Shown here in pieces: positions 1 through 54,120 of a stretch of 64,000 nucleotides of DNA (positions within the stretch are counted from its first letter, which is position 1; each line of letters starts with the position of its first letter). The stretch spans positions 3,940,893 to 4,004,892 of the forward strand of contig JANVCC010000174.1 of the NCBI GenBank assembly GCA_025345505.1, given 5' to 3'. The notes beneath the pieces are model-generated. The model was given only the letters and a program-made list of their open reading frames with translations. It was not told the origin of the DNA and did not search any database. Source of the DNA: Todiramphus chloris collaris (Eukaryota; Chordata; Aves; Coraciiformes; Alcedinidae). Made by a program: the position numbers and the translations under genes.

Positions 1-3000
1 TCTGGCCTTCTCTGGGATGGCCCAGGGTTAACAGCAGTGGTAAAGTTGGAGCTTTGAAATACAAAAATCTGATGAAGAATGTAAAAGGGAATAGAGAGGA
101 CTGGAGGCTTTTTCCGAAATCACTATTTGTCTTGGATAAAGTATTGAAAACATTTCAATGCTCTTAGTCACAGCATGAAATAAAATATAGTAGATAAAAT
201 TCTACTGATTTGTTAATAATGAATATATGAATTTCAGATCTAAGCTAATGAAAGTTTAAACACTTAAACACCATAATGTTTATTCATTTAATAGGCCCCA
301 AAATAGACAAAAGTGATTTAGTAACAGAGGGAAAAGTCAGGCTTTCCATGTTGGGCTGGGGAAAATTGTAAAGGTGCTTGGTAATGAAGGAATTCAGACT
401 CCATATTCAGGAAGGACTTTAGGATTCATTCTGTTGATTTTCAGTGAGAGCCTACCATGTGTGCCTCTGAAAATAGCCGGTTTGCATCTATCCCTAAATA
501 GCTGAGTGAAGTAAAAAATGTCATAAATTGCTTTAAGTTACTCAGTTGCTTTGGATATTTATACTATTTTTATTCAGAGGCTGACCTAATAGATCAGGCC
601 TCTTCCCTGCCAGTATTTGACAATGAAAGTTTGGGGTACTTATACACACTCCTTAATTCAGGGTAGATCCTCTCAGCAGTTCGTGTAAAATAACACTTTG
701 TTCTGTAAATAATTCCAGTGAACTCGGCAAATGAACGCAGTATTAGCAACACAGACGAGTTTCACGATTAAACTCTTAAAAAATCTACAGCAAATATATT
801 GGGATATGGATTAAAACGACAGAAATATGTTTAGTGTAAGAACCCAATGTAAGACACTTCAAAAGGGAACAAATTTTTTTTGTTGCCTTGAAAGTGAGAG
901 GTTGTTTTAAATATAGAGACTGACACAAAAGAAAATACGAAATGAGAGAGGGAGGGAAAGGAGGAAGCAAAGCAAGTGTCTGGAAGCTGCGATGGAAGGG
1001 AACATGGGGAGGTGCAAGATTAAACAAGCCTAAAGATGCAGATAAGAGAAGAGCCGCGCTGGGCTTTGAAGATGGGGATATTGAATGCAGTGGCTGATGA
1101 TTTATTGTTGCAATTACAGTAAGGGTGAAACAACCATTTGATCACAGTGGAGTGTGTACACGTTCCTCCTGCCTTACTTATCTGTGATGTAGGGTTTGAT
1201 TTCATACGACCAGCACTGAAAGACAGAGCACTTTAATGCAGATTTATAACTTTGAATAAGATTTGTTCACTATCACTGAAGTAAAATAATGCTTTGAAGA
1301 AAAAATAATGATCCTGAACTGAGCTGTAATAGAAAATATGCTCCCATCATAAGTCAGGCTTATGTTCACCTCAATCCTTAGTTTCTGCTATAAAGGAAAA
1401 ACTACCTGTCAGCAGTGTGCTGGAAAGTGCAAACTGACATCAAGTGAAAATTGTTCCACAAAGCTCTCATCAGTCTAGCCCTGGACTGAGACAGACAGAT
1501 TCTGCTCCAAGATCTTGCCACTGACTTGTTGAGTAATCTTAATTTCACTGCATCACCTGCAAAATTGATGTAATGATATTGATTTCATTCCTATAGCTTT
1601 GAGTTTTACAGAAGAAAAACCCCTCAGGAGAAAGAGAAACTCTTATCCTCCAACTAGGTAAGTGCATCCAACTAGTACTTCTGTGGTGCTATTTTCCATA
1701 GTTTCTGAGACCCTCACTGAATGGAAGCAAAGTATCACTCAACTCTCACCTTATCCAGAATGCTAATGAAATTCTGCATCCCCTTCAGTATATGCAGGTA
1801 ATCAGGCTTCTCTCTTTCCTCCTGCTTCTCCTCTATTTTATTTTTCTGTTCCTGATGTCAGCGAAATACTACATTATGGAAACAGACTGTTTTCTAAGTC
1901 CGTTTTTGGTCATAATCACTTTCTCCTCAAGGAAGTTGAACACCTCCTGCTCTCTTCTGAATCATTCTTACTGTTTTATATAATGCTTAAGTGAAGAGTG
2001 GAATAAAACCAGTAGAAGCATGACTTTACAGTGCCTTTTCCTTACTAAGTTATTGCTTTTTCTGTGATCCTGGGTCAGTATCTACTGCTAAAAGTGAAAT
2101 TATCGACTAAATCCTGCTGAAGAAATACTTGCAGCAAGTTCCTGTGGAGTGTAAATCATAAGAAAATAATCCATGATTTTGGAATTAAAGTTATTAAAGA
2201 GCAGAGGACGAAGCACTGACCTAGTCCCTCTAGTGTGTAGTGGCTGGTTATTTAGAGTACTTAGCAAGGAGGCGGCTGCAGATAGAAAGGCAACGTCTAA
2301 TCTAATTACTTCAGCACGAATAGTTTGTAATTGTGTACCTGACATCACTCCTTACACTGAAGCCAACTGAGTAATCACATGGGGTTATTGGACAGAATTA
2401 GTTGCTTCTCCATCTGGGAGGCAGTCACAGGCTGCATGCCCCGCTGACTTCTTTAAAAGATTTAGTCAATTAATTTTTTTTTTTTTCTCCGTAGTTTGAC
2501 TGCAGATCTTTGAGGTGCACAGCTCAGTTGTGGCTGATCAAAGTAAAAGGTGGCAGCAATCTTTTCCTCACAAAACCCCCAAGCCAGAATGCTAGGCTAT
2601 CACAATGGTGTAGACAGAAGCATAAATAAAGGGTGGGGGGAAAAAAACCTCCGAACATTGCAGGCAGTCAGAAATGTGCACAGTGAGCACATATGGCAAT
2701 TGTGTCCCTTCCAGGAACAAGGTGACTCAGAGGGGAGAGCAGGCGGTTCAGCCACCGTTGCTGCACTTGCATGAGTAGCAAAGACAAAACACCTCCATCG
2801 TGAAGAGTGGGATTTTCTGAAATCTGTTTCCAAAGCCAGAAATAGAAAAGTCAGATGCCACTCAAATTCTTTTAGGGAGAAATTTCAGTACAGGAGTAGG
2901 GTGTAATGATCGGGAGTTTGCATAAATCTGAATCCTCTGTAGTTTTGTGTGTGCTTGACTTTTTTTTTTTCCTTTTTACATTTAAAATGATCATAATTAA

Positions 3001-6000
3001 AAATCATCAGACATTACTACTTTAGCCATATTAACCTCTAATGGCAGTGCCCTTTTAAATTTCAATTTCATGATGTCCTTAATAAACAGCAATAAACTAA
3101 ATGTGATGTCAGTTGAATGCTGACTTTGGATGGGTTGTACTAGGAGAGGAGAGGGAGGGAAAAAAAGTATGTGAGAGATTAGAAGGTCCTTTTTCTGTGC
3201 TGTACCTGAAAGCATTTGTATTCCTTTCAGCAGTTTAGAGTGCTGCTCTATGGACTGGCATGTTTGTGAGAATAAGAGTGGGATACGTGCTAATGTAATC
3301 ATTCTAAATGTGAAGTGTTAATAAAATGTAGATATACAGACATTGGAGCTTCTATAAACAGACAAAATAGACACTCCAACCATTGAACTGGAAGATAAAA
3401 TGCATTAGAAGCAAAATCAGAATAACCTCAGAGATTTCATCCCATAATGAAATCCTGCCTATTCGGTGCCCAAGGGCTTGTAAAACTCCACTTTGGCCTT
3501 GACAACAGAAGTGAAAGTACCACTCTGTATTCATGAGTGCTTTCTGTGGGGCACTTACGCAGGCTACCGTATTTATGTTAAAAAATAGCTGCTCCTGCCT
3601 CAAGATGTTAAAAACAGTCAGAAAGCACAAGAGGAAGAAGAGCAAGATACTGCATAATTTGTTTGAAGGCAATTCTGGCGGTAACAGCACTAGTAAGAGG
3701 CTAACAAACAGAAATGTCTGTCCTGTTTCTGGGTAAAAATGAAAGCATTTTCCAAGTTAAAGCTCTCACATCAGTTCTTAACTGGTTTGGTAATCCAATA
3801 GATAATGTAGCGAAACCAGTATAAGTCAATGAGGCTTCTACTGTCAGTACAACAAAACACTTAAAACCAATTGCTCTGATTTTAAATGCTCAGTCATTAA
3901 CCTAAGAAAGCACTTCACATTAGGAGGAAAACAGCACCCCTGCATATTTGTCTATGAAGCAGAATAGATAACAAAAAGCTTATTGAAAGTTTCTGAGAAT
4001 ATTTTCATTACAAAAACCCAAACTGAAGTGACTCCCTCATGCCCTTTTTATTACAGCAGCTTACCACACTTGCAGTGGTTGAAAGCTTGTTTGCTGTTAT
4101 AATGAGACCATGTGCAATATGTTATGAACACATACAGCTAATTCTTCTTAATGAAAACCAAATAGATATTTGGCAATTAGTGTATCTATTTGGATGGGTT
4201 TGGTAGCTGAAACGAGAAAGGCACTATTTCTTTCTGCCTTTATAGCTTGTGTCTTAAATGAAATGAATTTGAGGATCTAAGCCCATTGTTACATAATTCG
4301 TTAGGGATCTGCCCACTCCTTATATGAGCTTTAGGTCACAGCTATTCCTTTTACTAAGTCCTGCACAGTAAAAACAAATTTGAGAAGACAGTCAAGCCCA
4401 GGCTGTCAGAAAATATAGTACCAACAGAACAAATCAGATGCTTTTGGGAGTTCACTGTTCTGCAAAAAGATCAGTCCAAAAAAAAAAAGAAATCCAAGTA
4501 TGCCTCATTTCTGAGATCTTCTTCTAAAGAGGAGCCTCTTTAGGTGACTCCAGATTTAAGACCAACCAATGCATAAGACTAATGCCACCGAAGGAAAGAT
4601 CCCTCTAGTCCAGTGTCCAATCTCCACTATTTGGTATAAAGCCTGTCAAGGAGTTGCTGAATATAGACATTTCTTACTGAGATCAGGCATGCTCAGAGCT
4701 TGCAAGCATGCCCTTCATGTTCTCACGCGAGGCAAGGACAGACAGCAGCACAAACCAAAGAACAGTGCTTTTATACTTGCAGGTCTCATCCACACAGAAA
4801 GAGTCGTACTGCTTTTCCTGCACTGGGTTACCAGATGGGATAAGGAAGGCATTTTCCTTTATGTAGTGCTAAATAACTGGCCAGCTTTAAGGGGTGGGTA
4901 TGTGGAACAGGCATAGCTGTAAGTAGCAAAATAATATATAGGCCATAGAGCTATTCCAGTATTGCAGTTGCTACAGTTTTAAGATTAAATAGAGTGATGA
5001 AATACAGAGTAATCTGTAAAATCTGTAAAACATCTGGTGTAACAGTCCTTCCAGTCTCTTCTTCCTTTATTACTACATCTCTTTCAGTGTTAGACAACCA
5101 CAAAAGATGTATTTCTGTACATCTTCAACTTACCACGTTTTTGTAGATATATTTAAGATTAACCTACCCTCACCTTTCCAGGTTGTGTGTGCAGCTTTTA
5201 TATATACCGGCCCATATGGATATATGTGAAAGGCAGGAGGATTCCTGATACTGGTTATAAACTATAGTGCATACAGTATTTTAAAATTATCCTGTATGTC
5301 ATAAAGAAGAAACATTTAGTATGTCAGCTATGACCACTGTCAGATTGCCTACCATGGTGTTGCTGTGCATGCTGTTGGAAGGATCCATCAGGCATTTGTT
5401 GGAGTTGGAATATTTTGAACTAAGAAGGCCTTTCAATCAAACAACACTGTCTGAACCAATAAGAACTAAGGGCAGCACAAATACATTTGGTCTAGGAAAA
5501 GCAAAACCAAGAGGATTCTTGAGGAACCAAGGTGAAAACTTAAGCCTCTTTTGTTTAAATTTGTCACCATTTTCTTCCACCCTCTGAAATGACAGCTGCG
5601 TATCTTCAATGGTAGAAGCATCCATTTTCTTTCTTCCACAGTTTCTTTCTTCCCCAGTGTCTTTCACTGTTACCTTTCAGAAGAGGGATTGTTGCTTTCT
5701 AAAGGATTAAGACCAGGTTATGCAGCAAGAACGTACTCTCTCTGATTTGCACTTTCTTCTGTGCTGGTCAACACTTACAAAATGAAAGTGGGCAAAAACT
5801 GTTTCTACAGAGACAGGTTGTTTAAATATCTGGAAAAAAAATAAATACAGAAGCACAGAGGGTTGATTTTATTTGCTTTTAAACATATGTAGCTTGGGCT
5901 ACCCATACAATTCTTTATCCTCCTGGCTAATGTGGTTGTCAACAAGAGTGAGTTGGTTTCTGGGTGCTTCCATCTTATATAAGAAAGACAAGCAAGGGAG

Positions 6001-8960
6001 GTGTTGACTTAAAATAGTCTTGAAACATTATTCATTTTGTCTATTTTAACATGGGCTAGAAAAAACCACTAATATTCGGTCCAGCAGGAAAATCTGCAAA
6101 GAATTACCATGGTGATTTCTGATGTTATGTAGGATATATGCTTTACTCCAATTTATGTTCAAATATATTAATGCTTTGCCTTACAATTTTTATCCAAACT
6201 TAGTGTCCTTAGCCTCCCACTCACATCTTAACCAGCAGACCTGGAGCGTTTCTCTTGGCAATCTGCAATTCTTCTACTTTGTGTCTAAGCACCTTAGACA
6301 TTAAACTCAGTAGTCCTCACTGGGTTAAACAGCAGAGCTTTTTCCCTTTAGGATCTGGGATATATGATGCTAATGGTTATTGGACTGACTTGATAAACTA
6401 ATGTATAATTAAATCTCAAAGGTGATGAACCACGTGAAAATCTCCGAACAATGAGCCATCTCTGAGCATACCAGTTTCAGTCAAACACTGATCATCTGAT
6501 AGTACATGGGCAAAACTACCTTTGAACTGCCTCGAGACATTCCAGCAGATCCTTACATGTATCATTAAGTTTCCTTGAAAAAACCTCTTTTATTAACATA
6601 ACTCTTCCTTAGTGAGTGTGAGCATTCCTTTCAGTCAAGATCCTTTGGTTCCTCAAACAGATCTGTACATCAAACGTGAAAAAAAAACTAAGATCATTTT
6701 CAAAGGGAGGTTGGAGCAACTTGGAAAAGTTGAAATGATTTTCCTTTAGAGAAATGAGTGTATCAGTGGAACACAAAGAGGCAAATGCACAGTGGAAACA
6801 ATAGGCACAAGAGGTACAATATAATGACAGGCAATACACGCAGTCAGTTTCAGATGCAGTGGGTACCTTCCAAAACCATGCACTACTTACAGATTTTAAG
6901 CAGGATGACTGAAAACAGCAAGATAAAATTTGTTCCTGTCTCTTGGCTATGCTGAAGTTCTTCTTGAAGAGAAAATGGTTCCCCCAAATCTAAAAACAAA
7001 CAGAAAAATATATACAAATTATTTTCTAACAATGGCCCGAGAGAGCAGGGAGTGCATGTCCCGACAACACGCTTTTCCTACGCAGCCACAGCCTGTTTCT
7101 TTCAAGATACCAACTAAAAAAGGATACAGGGAAGCTTACTACATTCTTCTTGGAGGCACCAAACTATTTGCATTATGTCGTCTAAGACTTTTCAAACCGA
7201 TTAAGCAGTAAATACTTTTTTGAATTTTAAAAAAGGAAAACACAGCTTGAAAAGCCTCGCACTGGCGTGAGATCAATAGACACCAATGTAAGTATCTGCT
7301 GCCTGAGGCAGAACTTTATGCCATCATTAACCCCAAATAATTTTTTCCTTCAAAACTAATTTTTAAAGAACAGTTCTCAACAGCCTGTAGCATGAAAATC
7401 AAGAACTAGCACTTAGAAGCATTGTATATACAACTGTGTTTCCAGCCAGTTGCCTGGGAATATCTTGCCATCTGCTGGCAGCCTGCAGCTGCATATGCTG
7501 AAAAAAGAACCGCCTTGGGAGTCACTGGCAGAGGCAATCGTACAATGAAATAATGGAGACATTAAGTTTGAAAACCAACACTCTGGATGTTCATAATTTT
7601 TAGTCAGAAATAACAGCATTAATACTAAGTGATCCACTGCAAAATATCTCGGCAAGATGTAAAATGTTATTGTTGAGATTTTCTTCAAGCACTAGAAATG
7701 CACCTAAACTTTTGTCCTCAGTAAACTGTGCTAGGAAAAAATAACACTAAACCACACAAACCCTCAAATCACATCTCTGAAGAACAGCACTGCCTTTTAT
7801 CCCCCAATCCAACCACTCGAGGAGCTGAAGCCTTCTAATTGACATGACAGGGAGATCAAAGCCTAGCCTGCCCTGAAAGAATTGTGTTTATAGACACACC
7901 TTACATAAGCTCCATTTTAGGCAGAGGAAATTTGGAACACGTGAAGATTTGAGTCCGTTTAGAAACCACATTGGCAGTTCCCACGAAGAGAAAACTAACA
8001 GTAGATACACAATCATTCAGGCTAAAGACTGGTTAATGAAACTGCAAGTTTTCCCCTCACCAAGGTTTTACTTGGTGTCAGAGAAAACATCTGGACTGAC
8101 AGGAATAAGCTCGGCCACTTTGCTGCTGTTTAACCTACTGGTAGCTGCTACGTATTCGTATTTTGGCTCAGGGCGACGCTGATGCAACCTCACCCCCCCA
8201 AACCCCCATAATGATCGCGTGAAAGCGCTAAATGGTGTCGAAAAAGAGCTTGCTGTCAGTGTACACGGAGTAATAGCAGGAAACTAGGGATGGGATTTTT
8301 TTATTTATTTCCATTTTCAAAATACAGATGGTAGCTGCTCAGCTCCAGGTAGTCAAAACATCTAACAGTTGTGACGCCTTGGCCGGGTTTATTTTCCAAA
8401 TGTGGTGCCTCACTGTTGCCCAGTGCTGGATATAAATACAGGAAAAAAAGCAAACTTTTTGCTTCAACAAATTGTTTTCTTGGAAAATCATTTTACAGAG
8501 GGATGTGGCTGTCTGGCCAGTACAAGCAGCATTCCCACTAGAGGAGAGTTAACTACCCCAGGCCTTCAGCTCAAGGACAGGCGAAGTTTTACTGAGGAGA
8601 GGGCTTTGCCTCCTCGCTGCTGATTCACAGTGTGAAATCAAAAGATCAAAGTAGCATTGGAAAAAAAAACCCAACCCCAAAAAAAACCCTCAAAACCAAC
8701 TTTATAAAGTGAAGGGCAGTAACCATTTCACAGACTCACTCTTGTGGAACGGTGGTTAATTCAACAACAGTACGAGGTGTTCTGTTGTTTTTCTCTCTCC
8801 CCTCTGGTCTGGACACTCAGAAGTCCAATATTATTTTTGATATTTTATTTCATCTTTATTACCTTGGGTGCGGTTTTGAATGAAACCTCTTATTTTTGGG
8901 TACTCTGTTTCCACTCCTGGGAGGTGCCATCCCTGTGGAGAAGAGTTTTCCCGGGAAGCA
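1..8960. other. Upstream intergenic region, no gene recognised
   Basis: AT-leaning DNA upstream of the PRKCZ CpG island. The open frames here are short (the longest is 115 codons, at 4569-4916), carry no motif I recognise and have no convincing splice-site pairs joining them. In mammals GABRD lies on this side of PRKCZ, but I saw no ligand-gated channel exon. The only sites I would pick out are a CTCF-like motif at 7465-7480 and a possible old interspersed repeat near 4590-4625. Confidence 0.6.
7465..7480 (-). promoter_or_regulatory. CTCF-like motif
   Basis: Read on the minus strand the core is CCAGCAGATGGCA, which fits the vertebrate CTCF core CCASYAGRKGGCR base for base. It lies about 1.5 kb upstream of the PRKCZ CpG island, a plausible place for a boundary or loop anchor. 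The call rests on the motif alone, and such motifs also occur by chance. Confidence 0.35.
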
Positions 8961-9681
8961 GTTCTGACAGCTTCGGGCGCACAGCCAGGCCCCTGGGTCG
9001 GGGGGATGCGCTGGCAGGTGTTTGTTTCGGGGCGGGCTTTGGTTTTGTTTGAGGGTGGGAGGTTTTTAGAGAGCTGTGCCTGGGGACAACCCCGGGCAAG
9101 GCCCCTCCGCAGTCAGGCCACCCCTCACGCCCCTCCCGGGGCTGCAGCCACCGCCACCGCCCCCTGCGAGCTCCGCTCCGCCCCTCGCCTCAGCCCCGCC
9201 CCGGCCCTGCCGGAGGCGGCCCCGCGCCCCCTGCCGCCCGCCGGGCACGGCTGTCAGGGCAGCCCCAGGCAGCCCGCCGCTGCCACCCAGGCCGCCCCCC
9301 TCCTCCCGCCGAGGGCGAGCCCGAGGAGGCCCCAGGCCGGGACGAGGCACTACCTCTGCGGGGGGCTCCGAGGCGGGTCGCGGCGGGAGCTCGCTGCCCT
9401 CACGGCGCGGTACCGGTCGCACCCGCCTCTCCTCACAGGACCGGGGCCTCCTTCCGCCGCGGCACGACCGCCTCTCGGACCGCGGGACACGGGCACGGAC
9501 ACTGCCCGGCGGGGTTGAGGCGGGGTTGAGGCGAAGCGCGGCGGCGCGACCCCGGAGCGCGGCCGGAGCAGCCCCGTGGAGGGGGGGAGGCGGCGGGGGA
9601 AGGGTCCCGCTGCTGCCGGGCCGCCTGTCCCTGCCCTCCGCACCTGTCACCGCGCCCGCCACCGCCGCGGGGGCGCCTCCG

Positions 9682-9868
9682 ATTGGCTACAGGTGTTCCC
9701 CTACCGCTTCTGCGCTCGCTTCTGATTGGCTGAGCTGCTCCTACTCCCCCAGGTAACGGTGCCCGGCCTATGATTGGTCGTGGGTGGGCGGGATCCTTTT
9801 GAGGATTGGCTCCAGGTGAGTCGGGGCTCGCTATTGGCTGGCAGGTAGGGTAGGAGGTGTGCTATTGG
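9682..9868 (+). promoter_or_regulatory. PRKCZ: Array of six NF-Y (CCAAT) boxes
   Basis: ATTGG, the reverse complement of CCAAT, occurs at 9682, 9725, 9773, 9805, 9833 and 9864. All six are in one orientation, 28 to 48 bases apart, and each is followed by a pyrimidine-containing GCT or TC flank that fits the NF-Y consensus. NF-Y usually acts 50-100 bases upstream of start sites in TATA-less CpG promoters. That places transcription start just downstream of the last box, around 9880-9950. Confidence 0.75.
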
Positions 9869-9889
9869 CTGCGGGCACTAACCTTCTTA

Positions 9890-10246
9890 GTCCGCCATGT
9901 TCGGCGCGGTGGCGCCGCTGCCTCGGGAGCTGGCGGGCGAGGGGCGCTGAGGGGGGGGGGGGGGGCAACGGCTGAGGGGGCCCCGGCTGAGCGGGCACTG
10001 CGGGCGGACACCGCCGCCTCCGCCTTCCCCGCCGCGCCGCCGCCGCCCTCGTTCTCCGCCGGGGACCCGCGGGTGGGGCGTCAAAGTCCGATCCTAAACT
10101 TCTCGGGACTTTGAGCAACTTGAGGCCGCGGAGGTGCAGCCGAGCGCCGCCGAGACGCGGCCGGGCAGGCGGGCCCCGGGCAGCGCGTCCCCCGCTCCCG
10201 GCGGGTTCGTGGAGCAGGAGGGAAGCGAGACCCGCCGGTTCGCCGG
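9890..10246 (+). other. PRKCZ: Putative non-coding first exon of PRKCZ
   Basis: The coding exon at 11070 begins with a clear 3' splice site, so an upstream non-coding exon is expected. I infer that it starts near 9890, after the CCAAT array. The 3' end given is only one candidate: GGG followed by GTAGGA at 10247, a weak donor. Other GT sites up to about 10670 cannot be excluded. In human PRKCZ the start codon lies in the first exon, so this layout differs, or a second promoter exists near 11070. Confidence 0.35.
9892..9902 (+). promoter_or_regulatory. PRKCZ: YY1-like site near the likely transcription start
   Basis: CCGCCATGTT matches the YY1 element (CCGCCATNTT), which is often found just downstream of start sites in CpG promoters. 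It follows the last CCAAT box by about 25 bases. The ATG inside it, at 9897, opens a 17-codon frame ending at 9950, which would be an upstream ORF if the mRNA begins before it. Confidence 0.5.
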
Positions 10247-10580
10247 GGTAGGACCTCCCGCGGTCGGGGCAGGGGGGAGGAAGGGGCCGTCCCGAGGGTG
10301 CCGGGGGGGAGGCTGGGGGGAGCCCGGCCCGTTTCAGGCCGCGGTCTCCTCCCGGGAGACGGTGTCGCCTCCTGCCGCCCGCGCTGTGCGCAGCCCCGGC
10401 CCGTGCTGAGGGGGGTCCCGGGGGTGGGAGGGAGGAGGGGGCTGCGTGTTCCTCCCGACCCCGCCGGAGAGGCGAGGAGAGGCCGGGAGGCGGCTTTGCG
10501 GAGCCTCTCCGCGGTACCTGCTGCCCCGGGCAGGGGGGTTAGGGAGCTGCCTGGTACCGATAAACGTAGGGGAAAGCGGG

Positions 10581-11069
10581 GGGAGTTTTGAATCAACGGG
10601 GTGTTTGTCCGTCTCCAGTCGTAAAGGCAACTTAAACTGCACCCTGGAGTTCCACTTGTGCTTTTCTTGGGTAAACCTGTAACCAACGTTAAATGATAGG
10701 AGTCTCACATATGTATAAAAACGATTTTGAGTTCAAATACTCCCCTCTTTGGAAGAAAAGAACTGTAAGCTGTGTTGATGAATAAGTAAAGGTTTCTTCG
10801 GCGTGTTTTTGGCCAAGAGGGAACTGTTGGGTGTTTTATTTAAAAACATCCTTAAGTGCTTGGGATATTTCTGTAAAACTAAACTATACAGGATATTTTT
10901 AACCGAACTCATTTAATTTCTGTCCAGATCAATGGTCTTGTGTATTTTCTGTTTGCTTTCTTGCTGTTCTCTGTAAAGCTATTTGTGTTTTATTATAAAT
11001 TTGACACAAGTCATTGGTTTAGTAGAGTGTGTGTGTATTCATCTCTATTCTTGTTTTCTTTCTATGCAG
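10581..11069 (+). other. PRKCZ: First intron tail before the coding exon
   Basis: AT-rich sequence after the CpG island with no coding signal. It ends in a pyrimidine-rich tract and a 3' splice site (TTTCTATGCAG, last base 11069). Confidence 0.5.
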
Positions 11070-11206
11070 CTCAATTGAAAAGTCATCTGGATAAGCACAC
11101 GCGTAACATGTGAAGCTGTTGACTTCAGAATTAAGGGACTTCTCCATCTTGAGTGAACTTATTCCTGTATATTTATAACTTCCGTTTAGACTGCTACATA
11201 CAGACC
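11070..11206 (+). other. PRKCZ: PRKCZ 5' UTR segment in the first coding exon
   Basis: This is the exonic leader between the 3' splice site and the start codon. It holds an ATG followed at once by TGA (11108-11113), a minimal start-stop upstream ORF. An in-frame TGA at 11150-11152, with no ATG between it and 11207, supports 11207 as the true start. Confidence 0.7.
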
Positions 11207-53699
<42,493 letters not shown>

Positions 53700-54120
53700 A
53701 GGAATGATGACATCCTTGTGGACAATGTGAATGACCTTTAAATTTATCCTTAACTACAGTATATGCATGCGAGGCTGGGGAACTGTAAGATTTTGAACGG
53801 AGACCAATGATTTAAAAAAAAACAAAAACAAATTGCTGCTGAAAATCAAAGAAGAGAATAATGATTTTGGTGGGTGTCTTCTGCCACTTAGTGATTCTTA
53901 AGTTCTGGGCACTGACACAACTGGCTTCATTAATGAAGGAATATGCATTTTGTGCCTGTTTCATGAAGGATTGAAATGTTCATTGCATCCCTGGAAAAGG
54001 AGATTCTGAAAAACTTTTGAGATCCACACACTTTCTACAAACATTTGATGCAATGAGCTACCAATTGAAGAATATTACAGTGTAACATCCTGAAGAATAA
54101 AATATATTAAGGTGGTGTTG
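53700..54120 (+). other. PRKCZ: PRKCZ 3' UTR, short form
   Basis: Runs from the stop codon to the expected cleavage point 15-20 bases after the first good poly(A) signal. AT-rich, with no long frame. Confidence 0.75.
54096..54101 (+). terminator. PRKCZ: PRKCZ poly(A) signal
   Basis: Canonical AATAAA, followed within 20 bases by a GT-rich stretch (GGTGGTGTTG) and then a T-rich one, the expected downstream element. Further AATAAA hexamers at 54640-54645 and 56123-56128 could extend the 3' UTR. Confidence 0.8.

Larger units (their letters stand above)
8960..10580. promoter_or_regulatory. PRKCZ: CpG island at the PRKCZ 5' end
   Basis: A sharp switch to GC-rich, CpG-dense sequence set in AT-leaning surroundings. 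It contains six CCAAT boxes, a GC box (GTGGGCGGG at 9784-9792), a YY1-like site and a run of 15 G at 9951-9965. Its position just before the first coding exon of PRKCZ and its composition mark it as the main PRKCZ promoter. The long frames on both strands here (about 200 codons) follow from low stop-codon frequency in GC-rich DNA and look non-coding. A divergent transcript to the left is possible, but nothing in the sequence shows one. Confidence 0.85.

Noticed and set aside
4569..4916. 115-codon plus-strand frame upstream
   Set aside because: No motif, poor coding character, and its start overlaps a possible repeat relic.
9066..9662. Long frames of about 200 codons on both strands in the first CpG island (also 8880-9518, 9076-9756, 10081-10686)
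   Set aside because: Ala/Pro/Arg/Gly-rich translations overlapping in several frames at once, as expected where stop codons are rare because of GC richness. No domain and no splice links.
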